Part shown: positions 1 to 8,155 of the stretch, piece after piece
Position numbering within the stretch: the first letter of the stretch is position 1
Layout: each line of letters starts with the position of its first letter
Assembly (NCBI RefSeq): GCF_000336635.1
Contig: NZ_AOLY01000037.1
Span: forward strand, 51,316-115,315
Source: Haloarcula japonica DSM 6131
GTDB lineage: Archaea; Halobacteriota; Halobacteria; Halobacteriales; Haloarculaceae
DNA length: 64,000 nucleotides
Direction: 5' to 3'
Program-made: the position numbers and the translations under genes
Notes under the pieces: generated by a model
What the model was told of the DNA's origin: nothing
The model's database searches: none
The model's input: the letters and a program-made list of their open reading frames with translations, nothing else

Positions 1-33
1 CCTCGCGCCATCAGAGATATGTATAAGAGACAG
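1..33. other. Residual sequencing adapter (454 adapter + Tn5 mosaic end)
   Basis: Bases 1-14 read CCTCGCGCCATCAG, the 3' end of the 454 primer A adapter. Bases 15-33 match the 19-bp Tn5/Nextera mosaic end AGATGTGTATAAGAGACAG with one mismatch (A for G at its fifth base). The two elements sit in the order in which they occur in a 454-format Nextera library. This is therefore library sequence left on the contig end, not haloarchaeal DNA and not a native transposon end. Genomic sequence begins at about base 34. Confidence 0.93.
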
Positions 34-38
34 ACACC

Positions 39-1229
39 ATGCGGGAGCTCTCTGCGGAAACAATGGGTGTCACCGCCAAGCGCGGGGGCGGCCGTGACGT
101 GGAGATTACCGACGTCCAGACGACGATGGTCGACGGGAACTTCCCGTGGACACTCGTCCGAATCTACACCGACGCGGGCATCGTCGGCACGGGCGAGGCC
201 TACTGGGGCGCTGGCGTCCCGGAACTCATCGAGCGGATGAAGCCGTTCGTCGTCGGCGAGAACCCGCTGGACATCGACCGACTCTATGAGCACCTCATCC
301 AGAAGATGAGCGGCGAGGGGAGTGTCGAAGGCGTGACTGTCACGGCCATCGCCGGCATCGAGGTCGCGCTGCACGACCTCGCGGGCAAGATTCTCGAAGT
401 TCCAGCCTACCAGCTCCTCGGTGGCAAGTACCGCGACGAGATGCGCGTGTACTGTGACTGTCACACCGAGGAAGAGGCCGACGCCGACGCCTGCGCCGAG
501 GAGGCCCGCCGCGTCGTCGACGAACTGGGCTACGACGCGCTGAAGTTCGACCTCGATGTCCCGAGCGGCCTCGAAAAGGACCGCGCGAACCGACACCTCC
601 GTCCGGGCGAAATCCGCCACAAGGCCGAGATCGTCGAGAAGGTCACTGAGGAGGTCAAAGACGAGGCCGACGTGGCCTTCGACTGCCACTGGACGTACTC
701 GGGTAGCTCCGGCAAGCGCCTCGCGGAAGCTATCGATGAGTACGACGTCTGGTGGCTCGAAGACCCCGTCCCGCCGGAGAACCTCGAAGTGCAGGAGGAG
801 GTCACCAAATCCACGAACACGCCGATCACCGTCGGCGAGAACCGCTACCGCGTTACCGAGGAGCGGCGGCTCATCGAGAACCAGGCCGTCGACATGATCG
901 CGCCGGATATGCCGAAGGTCGGCGGGATGCGCGAGACGCGGAAGGTCGCGGACGTGGCGAACCAGTACTACATCCCGGTGGCGATGCACAACGTCTCCTC
1001 ACCGGTTGCGACGATGGCGAGCGCCCACGTCGGGGCCGCGGTTCCGAACTCGCTGGCTGTTGAGTACCACTCCTACGAACTCGGCTGGTGGGACGATCTC
1101 GTCGAGGAGACCGTCATCGAGGACGGCTACATCGAGATTCCAGAAGAGCCCGGTCTCGGGCTGACGCTCGATCTCGACGCTGTCGAAGAGCACGTCGTCG
1201 AGGGCGACACTGTCTTCGACGAAGCGTAA
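39..1229 (+). CDS. Sugar-acid dehydratase, enolase superfamily (D-gluconate/D-xylonate dehydratase type), 5' truncated
   Basis: The protein belongs to the mandelate racemase/muconate lactonizing group of the enolase superfamily, whose haloarchaeal members dehydrate aldonic acids such as gluconate or xylonate to 2-keto-3-deoxy acids. Visible active-site elements are FDCHW (metal ligand Asp about 215), WWLEDPVPPEN (Glu about 241), VGEN (Glu about 267) and AMHNVSSP (catalytic-type His about 317). The reading frame is open through codon 36-38 into the adapter at bases 1-33, and family members as I remember them carry an N-terminal extension of about 15 residues before MRELSAETMG. The ATG at 39 is therefore probably internal and the true start is lost off the contig. 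Substrate (gluconate, xylonate or arabinonate) cannot be decided from sequence alone. The gene is convergent with the histidine kinase at 1310. Confidence 0.85.
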   Translation: MRELSAETMGVTAKRGGGRDVEITDVQTTMVDGNFPWTLVRIYTDAGIVGTGEAYWGAGVPELIERMKPFVVGENPLDIDRLYEHLIQKMSGEGSVEGVTVTAIAGIEVALHDLAGKILEVPAYQLLGGKYRDEMRVYCDCHTEEEADADACAEEARRVVDELGYDALKFDLDVPSGLEKDRANRHLRPGEIRHKAEIVEKVTEEVKDEADVAFDCHWTYSGSSGKRLAEAIDEYDVWWLEDPVPPENLEVQEEVTKSTNTPITVGENRYRVTEERRLIENQAVDMIAPDMPKVGGMRETRKVADVANQYYIPVAMHNVSSPVATMASAHVGAAVPNSLAVEYHSYELGWWDDLVEETVIEDGYIEIPEEPGLGLTLDLDAVEEHVVEGDTVFDEA

Positions 1230-1309
1230 GGTTCGATTCCAACGCTGGTGTTGACTGGGGCGGCACCGGGTGACGTAGTGGCCACCCGATAACACTCAGT
1301 GCGGCACAG

Positions 1310-3181
1310 TTATGCCGTCTCGAACTCGACTCCGGTGACCTCGAAGCGAGCACCGCCGGCGTCGCTTTCCGCGACCGTTATCGACCACCCGTGGGTATCG
1401 ACGATTTCATCGACGATTCGGAGGCCGAACCCGGGACTCGAAGCCAACGAGTAGCCACCTTCGAACACGTCCTCGTGCTCGTCGGCCGGAATCCCGACAC
1501 CGTCGTCCGCGACGTAGAAGCCGTCGTCCAGTTCGCCGACAGTTATCGTCAGGTCGGTAGCCGCTCCCTGCGACTGTGATCTCGGGGTTGTTGCACGCTG
1601 CTCGCCGGCGTCTTCCTGTCTTTCGGTGTGTGGCGTTTGTCCGTGTTCCACACTGTTGCGGATCAGGTTCTCGAACAGTTGTCGGAGCCGGCTGGGGTCA
1701 GCCCGGACTACGGCCGAGGTCCGCAACTCCAGTGTCGCGTCGCCGGTCTCGACAGTTTGCCAGCACTGCTCGACGACTGTCTGGAGCGGCACCGGCTCGC
1801 TGTCGAGCGCGGCCTCGCCGTTCCGGGCCAGTGTCAGGAGGTCCTCGATGAGCTGTCCGATACGGTCGTGGGCTCGCTTGACTGCGTCGAGATGCTCGCT
1901 GTTGTGTTCCATCTTTGCGAGTTCTAGCTGGCCCCGGGCAACGTCTAGCGGGTTCCGGAGATCGTGACTCACGACGCTGGCGAACTCGTCGAGGCGCTCG
2001 TTTTGTTGTTCAAGAGCCTGTTGCCGGCTGTCGTGGGTAGAGATCTCTCGTCCGATACCGGCCACGCCGAGCGTCGAGCCGTCAGCAGCTGTTATCCGGC
2101 CGCCGGTAAATTCGTACGGGACTGTCGATCCGTCGGCGGTCAGCAGATCGGCTTCGAACGATGTCTCATCGGTCTCGAAAGCCGACTCGATACTTTGGCG
2201 GACGCCTTCACGATCCGATGTGGCGAAGAGGGCTGCCAAAGTCATCGACGCGAGAGCAGCGTCTGTGTATCCGGTAGCTGTCGCCAGTGCGTCATTCCAG
2301 CGAACAAGATCGCCGTTCTCGTCGAGTGCATAGAACAGATCCGGCACGGCATCAACTGGGGTGTCGGAGCTATCCAGTTCCGTGGCGCGTTCGGACTCGC
2401 GTCGCTTCCGCTCGGTGATGTCACGCGAGACCCCGACGATTCTGGTGACTGTGCCATCATCAACGATCGGTTGCGCCTCGGCCCGCACCCAACGCTGTTC
2501 GCCATCCGGTCTGGTGACGCGGAATTCGAGGTCGGCGGCATCGCCCGCTGAAACGTGCTGCATCGCCTGTATAACCCTGTCCTGATCTGTGGGATGAATC
2601 GCTGTCATAAACTCCGTCGGGTCGGCTCGCAACGATTCGACGGAACGGCCGTAGATCGTTTCGTATGTCGAATTGACGAACTGTATCTCAGTCCAGTCCC
2701 CGGAGAACACCCACAGCAGTTCGTTCGACTGTTCCGCCAGCTCTGTGAGTCGCCGTCTGGTCTGGCTAGCGATTGCTGTCGACTGGTGGTGTTCGACGAG
2801 CAACCGAATCCGATTGGCGAGGAGGTCACCACGCCCAACAGCTGTGTCTCTTCTGAAAACGTCGGTGGCCCCGTTCGAGACCGCGTCAGTGGCGACGGAT
2901 TCCGACTCGGTCAGCAACAGTACCGGGACATCGCTGTCCCGCTCGCGGACCGCGTCGACGAATGCACGGCCGGATCGGTCCGGGAGGTCGTCCGCGGCAA
3001 CAATGCCATCGATAGCGTCGTCTTCGAGGCGTTCGAGCGCACTGTCAGCCCGGTCAGTCGTCGTCAGTGTAAGCAAGTCCAGGTCTCGTCCATCCGGGAA
3101 CTCGACAGTCTCGTCGAGTAGCGGGGTGTCGTCTACCTGCAACACGTGTATTGAGTCCGCAACCGCATACGTGTCAGACAT
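1310..3181 (-). CDS. Receiver-like/PAS sensor histidine kinase
   Basis: A soluble haloarchaeal sensor kinase. In order it has an N-terminal receiver-like domain (begins IHVLQVDDT, then LPDRSGRAFV and a VPVLLLT strand), two PAS domains (the first with FVNSTYETIYGR, the second with LFYALDENGDLVRWN), a HisKA helix with SHDLRNP (His about 406) and a C-terminal HATPase with DDGVGIP and GFGLRIV motifs. No membrane helices are visible, so it probably reads an intracellular signal. It would autophosphorylate and pass phosphate to an unlinked regulator; no response regulator lies nearby. The start is uncertain: ATG 3181 puts the receiver strand at a normal distance, but GTG 3205 or ATG 3202, just after GAGGGGTG, is also possible. 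It begins 30-55 bp after the acyl-CoA ligase and may be the last gene of the liv operon. Confidence 0.88.
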   Translation of the reverse strand: MSDTYAVADSIHVLQVDDTPLLDETVEFPDGRDLDLLTLTTTDRADSALERLEDDAIDGIVAADDLPDRSGRAFVDAVRERDSDVPVLLLTESESVATDAVSNGATDVFRRDTAVGRGDLLANRIRLLVEHHQSTAIASQTRRRLTELAEQSNELLWVFSGDWTEIQFVNSTYETIYGRSVESLRADPTEFMTAIHPTDQDRVIQAMQHVSAGDAADLEFRVTRPDGEQRWVRAEAQPIVDDGTVTRIVGVSRDITERKRRESERATELDSSDTPVDAVPDLFYALDENGDLVRWNDALATATGYTDAALASMTLAALFATSDREGVRQSIESAFETDETSFEADLLTADGSTVPYEFTGGRITAADGSTLGVAGIGREISTHDSRQQALEQQNERLDEFASVVSHDLRNPLDVARGQLELAKMEHNSEHLDAVKRAHDRIGQLIEDLLTLARNGEAALDSEPVPLQTVVEQCWQTVETGDATLELRTSAVVRADPSRLRQLFENLIRNSVEHGQTPHTERQEDAGEQRATTPRSQSQGAATDLTITVGELDDGFYVADDGVGIPADEHEDVFEGGYSLASSPGFGLRIVDEIVDTHGWSITVAESDAGGARFEVTGVEFETA

Positions 3182-3235
3182 ATTGTGTAAATAGAACTGC
3201 ATCACCCCTCTTGAAGTTACGCCTGCATTGACGGA

Positions 3236-4870
3236 TTACGCCCCGAATCGGTCCGAGATTGCACCCCGGTCGATCTTGTCCGGGCCGCTGGTTGGCATCG
3301 CCTCGACGAACGAAATCTCGCGGGGGTGTTTGTACCGGGCCAGGCGACCGTCAAGGAACGTCCGGAGTTCGTTGAGCGTCAGCGGCCGGTCGCCGGCCCC
3401 GCCCGTCGTGCTATCGGTCGCAGGTTCGATGACGGCCTTCCCGACCTGACCCCACCTGTCGTCGGGGACCGGAATCACCACGACTTCACCGACCGAGGGG
3501 TGGTCGGCGATAGCGTCCTCGACCTCTGCGGGATAGACGTTCTCACCGCCGCTGACGAACATATGCTTGGTACGACCCTCGATGTAGTAGTAGCCGTCCG
3601 CGTCGACGCGGGCGAGGTCTCCGGTCGCCACCCACCCGTCGCCGAACGTCTCGGCGGTGGCGTCGGCGTTGTCGAGGTAGCCCGTCGCGGCGTGGGGCGA
3701 GCGCAACTGGAGTTCGCCGACGGTACCGGGGTCGACTGACTCCCGTGAGCCGGCGGGGCTGGCTTCGTTGTCACGGTCTTCGGGTTCGACGACTCTGGCG
3801 TCGACGTGCATCGCCGGCTTGCCGACCGAGTCGGCCTTCTCGCGGGGCCACCCCTCTGGCATCGCGAAGTTGTTCGGGCCGCACTCGGTGAGACCGTACC
3901 CCTGCGAGAGATCGATGCCGCGGTCCCACCACGTATCCATCACGCTCTTGCGGCAGGGGCCGCCGCCTGATTTGGCAAATCGGAGCGTCGAGAGGTCCGT
4001 CTCCGCCCAGCGGTCGTGCTGGGTCATCATCCGCAGTACCGCTGGGACGGCGACGAGGACGGTCCCCCCCTCGGTGTCGATGGTATCCAGTACGTCGCCG
4101 GGGTCGAACTCGCGGGCGATGACGACCGTCCCGCCCATGTGCCACAGCGGGACGGTGAGGACGTTCCAGCCGCCGGTGTGGAACATCGGAAACACCATCG
4201 GCGTCACGTCGTCCTCGCGCAGCCCCCAGGCCGTGATCGTGTTCAGGGAGTTCCAGACGATACCGCGGTGGGTGATTTTCGTCTCTTTGGGCGTCCCAGT
4301 CGACCCGCCAGTGTGGAGAAGGAGGTGCGTGTCGCCGGGGGCCGGGGGTGCCGTCTCGACGGGCGAGCCGTCCTCGGGGAGGGCCGAAGCGTAGGGCGTG
4401 CTGTCGAGCGTGGCGGCCGAGGACGCGCCGTCGGTGGCGGTTTCGAGATGGATGAGTTGAGGGGCGGTCGTATCTGCACGCTCCAGCGCCGTCGAGACAG
4501 TTTCGGCGAAGGGAGTCTCGACAACGAGGAGTTCCGGGGCCACGCGGTCGAGAAGGGCGGCGAGTTCGGGGGGCGCGAGTCGGTGGGACAGCGGTGCCAG
4601 TCGGCTCCCGGTCTTGCCGGTGGCGAAGAACAGGTCGACGACGGCAGGGCGGTTCCGTGAGACGACCGCAACGGTGTCGGTCCCATCACCGTTCGCGTCG
4701 ACGCCATGTCGCCGGAGCAGGCGAGCGGTCCGATTCGCTCGCCGGTCCAGTTCGGCGTAGGTGAACCGCTCGCCGGTCGTCGCGTCGACCAGACCCTCAC
4801 GGTCCGGCGTAAGCGCCGCCCGGCGCTCGCTCCAGGCGCCGACCCACTCCTGTGGCATCCCCTCAGACAT
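3236..4870 (-). CDS. AMP-forming acyl-CoA ligase
   Basis: ANL-superfamily ligase that activates a carboxylic acid through an acyl-adenylate to the CoA thioester. The P-loop-like motif HTGGSTGTPKETK, the A5 motif GYGLTECGP, the hinge region TGDLARVDADGYYYIEGR followed by KHMFVSGGENVYP, and the C-terminal catalytic Lys in SGPDKIDR are all present. At 544 residues it has normal length. The frame is open far upstream, but ATG 4870 is chosen because it overlaps the stop of the hydrolase gene by 8 bp (translational coupling) and the sequence becomes family-like there (MSEGMPQEWVGAWSERR); ATG 4858 is an alternative. Position in one operon with a branched-chain-type ABC importer suggests that it activates the imported acid. 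Substrate unknown (medium-chain or aromatic acid are both possible). Confidence 0.9.
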   Translation of the reverse strand: MSEGMPQEWVGAWSERRAALTPDREGLVDATTGERFTYAELDRRANRTARLLRRHGVDANGDGTDTVAVVSRNRPAVVDLFFATGKTGSRLAPLSHRLAPPELAALLDRVAPELLVVETPFAETVSTALERADTTAPQLIHLETATDGASSAATLDSTPYASALPEDGSPVETAPPAPGDTHLLLHTGGSTGTPKETKITHRGIVWNSLNTITAWGLREDDVTPMVFPMFHTGGWNVLTVPLWHMGGTVVIAREFDPGDVLDTIDTEGGTVLVAVPAVLRMMTQHDRWAETDLSTLRFAKSGGGPCRKSVMDTWWDRGIDLSQGYGLTECGPNNFAMPEGWPREKADSVGKPAMHVDARVVEPEDRDNEASPAGSRESVDPGTVGELQLRSPHAATGYLDNADATAETFGDGWVATGDLARVDADGYYYIEGRTKHMFVSGGENVYPAEVEDAIADHPSVGEVVVIPVPDDRWGQVGKAVIEPATDSTTGGAGDRPLTLNELRTFLDGRLARYKHPREISFVEAMPTSGPDKIDRGAISDRFGA

Positions 4871-5717
4871 CGTCGATGAACTCCCGTATCTGCGTGTTGA
4901 CGCGATCGTATTCCTCGATGAACAGCAGGTGCGGGCCGCCGTGAACGGTGATGAAGTCGGCGTTGGGAAGGCCCCGAGCCAGCAGTTCTCCGTTCTCGTA
5001 GGGGACCACCTCGTCGGCGGTTCCGTGGATGACGAGGGTAGGGGCTGTGATGTCCCCGAGGCGATCAGACACGTCGTGGGCCTGAACGGCCGCGCCTTGC
5101 CATTCGAGCGCCCGGTCGCTGGCGTCGCTGTCGATGCGCCAGTCGATGATGCGTTCGATGAGGTCCTCGTGGGCCTCCATGAACGAACCCGAGAGCGCGG
5201 GCTGCATCTTGTACCGCCTGAGTTCACGCTCGTCGAGGCCCTCGGGAACGTTGAACATCCGCTGCTGGGTCTCTTCGGGGACCGGCTTGGCCTCCGGTCC
5301 GCCCGGCGAGGTGCACATGAGCGTCAGCGACCTGGCGCGGTCGTACGCCAGGGCGTACTGCTGGGCGATCATCCCACCCATGCTGGCCCCGACGATGTGA
5401 GCCTGCTCGACGCCGGCGTCGTCGAGCACAGCCTCCAGGTCACTCGCCATCTGACGCATCGTGTACGGGCCTTCGGGTTCGTCGGAGTCCCCGGTGCCGC
5501 GGTTGTCCCATACGATGGTCTCGTACTCTTCGACGAGCGCCTCCTGTTGCCACAGCCACATCCAGCGGCCATAGCCGATGCCTTCGACGAAGACGACGGT
5601 CTCGGCGTCGGGCGGCCCCTCGCGCTCGTAGGCGATGTCGACGCCGTCGTTGGTCGCGTATTGCATACTGTCTGTTTCTGGTTGGATATCCTTCAAGTGG
5701 TCCGGTTCCGCAGTCAT
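4863..5717 (-). CDS. Alpha/beta-fold hydrolase
   Basis: A 284-aa alpha/beta hydrolase resembling 3-oxoadipate enol-lactonase and related esterases. The nucleophile elbow is GASMGG (Ser), the oxyanion-strand segment is FVEGIGYGRWMW, the acid lies near IHGTADEVVP and the catalytic His in VHGGPHLLF close to the C-terminus. Its ATG at 5717 overlaps the stop of a 51-codon frame (5714-5869) by ATGA, and its own stop overlaps the acyl-CoA ligase start. It thus sits in a coupled string after the liv transporter and probably acts on the imported compound or its ester/lactone form. An internal ATG at 5666 (MQYATNDGVD) would also give a complete domain. Specific reaction unknown. Confidence 0.88.
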   Translation of the reverse strand: MTAEPDHLKDIQPETDSMQYATNDGVDIAYEREGPPDAETVVFVEGIGYGRWMWLWQQEALVEEYETIVWDNRGTGDSDEPEGPYTMRQMASDLEAVLDDAGVEQAHIVGASMGGMIAQQYALAYDRARSLTLMCTSPGGPEAKPVPEETQQRMFNVPEGLDERELRRYKMQPALSGSFMEAHEDLIERIIDWRIDSDASDRALEWQGAAVQAHDVSDRLGDITAPTLVIHGTADEVVPYENGELLARGLPNADFITVHGGPHLLFIEEYDRVNTQIREFIDDV

Positions 5718-5869
5718 TGCTTTACTGGCTCCGTCTTCGGGTGGTCACACCGCGTGTCGTCTCGCTGGCGATGCGTCTCCGTGGGCCGACCCGGTAGAGA
5801 GTGGCTGCCCCACGCCGAGGTCGTCGTACAGTCTGGCGGTTCGACGGGCGTTTTCACTGGTTTCGTCAT
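5714..5869 (-). CDS. Putative coupled 51-aa protein between livM and the hydrolase
   Basis: A 51-codon open frame fills the 148-bp space between livM and the hydrolase. Its ATG (5867-5869) overlaps the livM stop as ATGA, and its stop (5714-5716) overlaps the hydrolase ATG, again as ATGA. This is the same junction type used elsewhere in the operon. The peptide starts MTKPVKTPVEPPDCTTTSAW, has two Cys (14, 41), three His and one Trp, and is basic rather than acidic, which is unusual for a haloarchaeon. I recognise no domain. Either it is a real small protein or the frame serves mainly to carry ribosomes across the gap. The double overlap is the only evidence that it is translated. Confidence 0.45.
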   Translation of the reverse strand: MTKPVKTPVEPPDCTTTSAWGSHSLPGRPTETHRQRDDTRCDHPKTEPVKQ

Positions 5870-7170
5870 TCCGAATCACCCCAGAGCTTCGCCGGCAGCG
5901 CATCGGCGAACGTCCCGCCGACGCGTGCTCGGAGCGTCCCGAGCAGTCCATCGGGGACGTAGAGGACGAACAGCACGAACACGAGACCCACGTAGAGGCT
6001 CGCATGGCCGTTCAACAGCAGGTCGATGAGCCCGCCGATAGTCGTCTCGCCGACCAGCGTCGCGTCAAGCGTTTCCTGGCCCAGCAGCGCGCGGAGATAG
6101 GGTAACAGCCCCCCGCCCTGGCCGGCCTTCGAGAGGAACTCTCTCACCGTTTCGTCGAACAGATGGCCGTACAGCGAGCCCGCCAGCGTGCCGAAGCCAC
6201 CAATGATACTCGCCAGCAGGGCGTCGCCGGTCACTAGGAAGTAAAAGGAGTTCTCCGGGCTGGCCGAGCGCTTGAAGCCGGCGAACAGGCCGCCGGCGAC
6301 GGCCGCGAAGAAGCCGCTGATGGCGAAGGCCCCGAGCTTGTACAGGTACGTGTTGTAACCGATGGCGACGGCGCGTTCCTCGTTCTCCCGGACGGCGATC
6401 ATCACGCGGCCGAAGGGCGAGTGGATGACGCGCTGCATCGCGAAGTAGCAGACCAGGACGACGAGACCGATCATGTAGTAGGACACTTCCGTCCCGGACA
6501 GCGTCGACCCGAGCAGTGCCACCTCGTCGCCGGTCAGCACGCCGATTGACAGCGATAGCTGGTCGATGCCGGGGGCTCCGATCTGGAACCCTTCGGCGTG
6601 GCTCGGTCCGACCGCGGGACCGTCGCGTGGATTCGTCGCCACGTAGTCCCAGCCGCGAACAAACACGTAGAAGACCTGCGCGAAGCCGAGCGTGATCATC
6701 GCGAAGTAGACGCCCGACAGCCGGAACGAGACGAGTCCCACGAGTATCGCCAGGGCGATGGCGATGAGGCCGCCGACCAGGAGCGACAGCATGAACGGCG
6801 TGCCGGGCCCAAGAAGCGGCAGCTTCCCGTTGGCGATGAGGATGACCGTGTACGCGCCGGTGCCGTAGAACACCGCGTGGCCGAAGGAGAGGTAGCCGGT
6901 GTAACCGCTGATGAAGTCAAAGGAGATGGCAAAGAGACCGAAATAGAGGACGCCGACCATCGTCTCCACGGTCGGCAGGAGCATCTGCGTCTCGGCGCTG
7001 ACCGGCGAGTTCAACAGCGTGTGATACACGGGCGGGTACAGCGCCAGCAGGGCGATGACGAGGATGTGGGCGGTGTGGTCCCGCAGGTACTCGCGGGGCC
7101 AATCCGTCTCGACAGCCGTCGCCGGTGGCTCGGACGCCGGCTCGGCGTCGGCCTCGGTCTCGGCGCTAAT
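5866..7170 (-). CDS. livM: Branched-chain/organic-acid ABC transporter permease LivM, probable AUU start
   Basis: Second membrane permease of a HAAT-family importer. It has many hydrophobic segments and the typical FDFISGYTGYLSFGHAVFYGTGAY and GVYFAMITLGFAQVFY regions. The first conventional start codon in frame is GTG 7029, which would cut away a conserved N-terminal stretch with WPREYLRDHT and the first membrane helix (ILVIALLALYPP). The frame stays open upstream with coding-like acidic sequence (SAETEADAEPASEPP) to an ATT at 7168-7170 that overlaps the livH stop as ATTAG. No ATG, GTG or TTG occurs between 7170 and 7029. I therefore place the start at the ATT, as a rare AUU initiation or a sequencing error of an ATG. 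The product works with LivH and the two ATPases. Confidence 0.82.
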   Translation of the reverse strand: MSAETEADAEPASEPPATAVETDWPREYLRDHTAHILVIALLALYPPVYHTLLNSPVSAETQMLLPTVETMVGVLYFGLFAISFDFISGYTGYLSFGHAVFYGTGAYTVILIANGKLPLLGPGTPFMLSLLVGGLIAIALAILVGLVSFRLSGVYFAMITLGFAQVFYVFVRGWDYVATNPRDGPAVGPSHAEGFQIGAPGIDQLSLSIGVLTGDEVALLGSTLSGTEVSYYMIGLVVLVCYFAMQRVIHSPFGRVMIAVRENEERAVAIGYNTYLYKLGAFAISGFFAAVAGGLFAGFKRSASPENSFYFLVTGDALLASIIGGFGTLAGSLYGHLFDETVREFLSKAGQGGGLLPYLRALLGQETLDATLVGETTIGGLIDLLLNGHASLYVGLVFVLFVLYVPDGLLGTLRARVGGTFADALPAKLWGDSE

Positions 7171-8155
7171 GGCCCCCCACCTCCTCGACGCCGAACAGCC
7201 CCTGCGGGCGGACGATGAGCGTCACGACGAGGACCAGAAACAGCACCAGTTCCGGCAGGCCCGTGAACTCGATGACGTTCTGGAACCACCAGGTCGTCAC
7301 CGCGTCGGCCATCCCGACGACCAGCGCGGCGACGACGGTCCCGCGGAAGGTCCCGAGACCACCGACGATGACGACGATAAACGCCGGCAGCAGCGTCTCG
7401 GCCGCCAGCGGGACGCTCGCGCCCCACGTCGGGTCCCACATCAGCAGCGTTCCGGCCGCGCCGGCCAGACCGATCCCGAGCGCAAACACGACCGTGAACA
7501 CCTGCCGAACGTCGATGCCCAGCGCCGACGCCATCTCGGTGTCCTCACTCCCGGCGCGGATGTACAGGCCATAGCGGGTCTTCGTGAGGAACGCCCAGAT
7601 GCTGACGACGGTAATAGTTCCGAGGAGTATCTGGAACAGCGACAGCCACCCGGCGCTGACAGGGCCGAGCGCGACCGGTTCGCGCAGGAACTGGGGTTTG
7701 GTCGCCAGTGCGGCCTGCCAGTCCGACAGCGGCTGGAGGTCGTAGATACCCAGCACGATGCGGACGATCTCCTCGATGACGAGCGTCAGCCCGAACGTCA
7801 GCAGGATCTGGTATATCGGCGGCCGATCGTACAGCGGCCGGATGATGGTCGTCTCGATAGCCCCGCCAAGCACCGTCAGTAGCGCGAACACGACGACGAT
7901 AGCGATGAAGAACAGGCCGAGGCGGGTAATCGGGGCCGTTCCGCCGGTGACCGTGACGACCATCAGGAGGCCACCGAGATACGCCCCGACCATCGTCAGT
8001 GACCCGTGGGCGAAGTTCAACACGCCCATGAGGCCGAAAATCAGCGTCAGGCCGCTGGCGATCATCACGTACAGCGCCGACTTGGCGAGCCCATTGACGA
8101 TGACGCCGCCGAGTTCGCCGAGCGTCAGAAACTCCGCGAGCGCTTCGAGTATCAT
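7166..8155 (-). CDS. livH: Branched-chain/organic-acid ABC transporter permease LivH
   Basis: First membrane permease of the importer. The family region VMIASGLTLIFGLMGVLNFAHGSLTMVGAY lies near the N-terminus, followed by several membrane helices and the GLAGAAGTLLMWDPTWG and VIVVGGLGTFRGTVVAALVVG segments typical of LivH. At 329 residues it is full length. The ATG overlaps the livF stop by ATGA (8152-8155), and its TAG stop overlaps the presumed ATT start of livM. It forms the transmembrane channel with LivM. Confidence 0.93.
   Translation of the reverse strand: MILEALAEFLTLGELGGVIVNGLAKSALYVMIASGLTLIFGLMGVLNFAHGSLTMVGAYLGGLLMVVTVTGGTAPITRLGLFFIAIVVVFALLTVLGGAIETTIIRPLYDRPPIYQILLTFGLTLVIEEIVRIVLGIYDLQPLSDWQAALATKPQFLREPVALGPVSAGWLSLFQILLGTITVVSIWAFLTKTRYGLYIRAGSEDTEMASALGIDVRQVFTVVFALGIGLAGAAGTLLMWDPTWGASVPLAAETLLPAFIVVIVGGLGTFRGTVVAALVVGMADAVTTWWFQNVIEFTGLPELVLFLVLVVTLIVRPQGLFGVEEVGGH

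Noticed and set aside
15..33. Tn5-like mosaic end taken as a native transposon end
   Set aside because: It directly follows 454 adapter sequence at the contig edge and no transposase or second end is present.
1230..1245. GGTTCGATTCC resembling a tRNA T-loop after the dehydratase
   Set aside because: No 5-bp stem around the loop and no further tRNA arms.
5745..6005. An 86-codon minus-strand frame overlapping the livM end
   Set aside because: It runs through livM in the wrong frame and lacks overlaps with neighbours; the 51-codon frame at 5714-5869 explains the gap better.
4761..6029. A 422-codon plus-strand frame opposite the hydrolase and ligase
   Set aside because: Antisense shadow; the minus strand carries complete enzymes with correct motifs and coupled starts.
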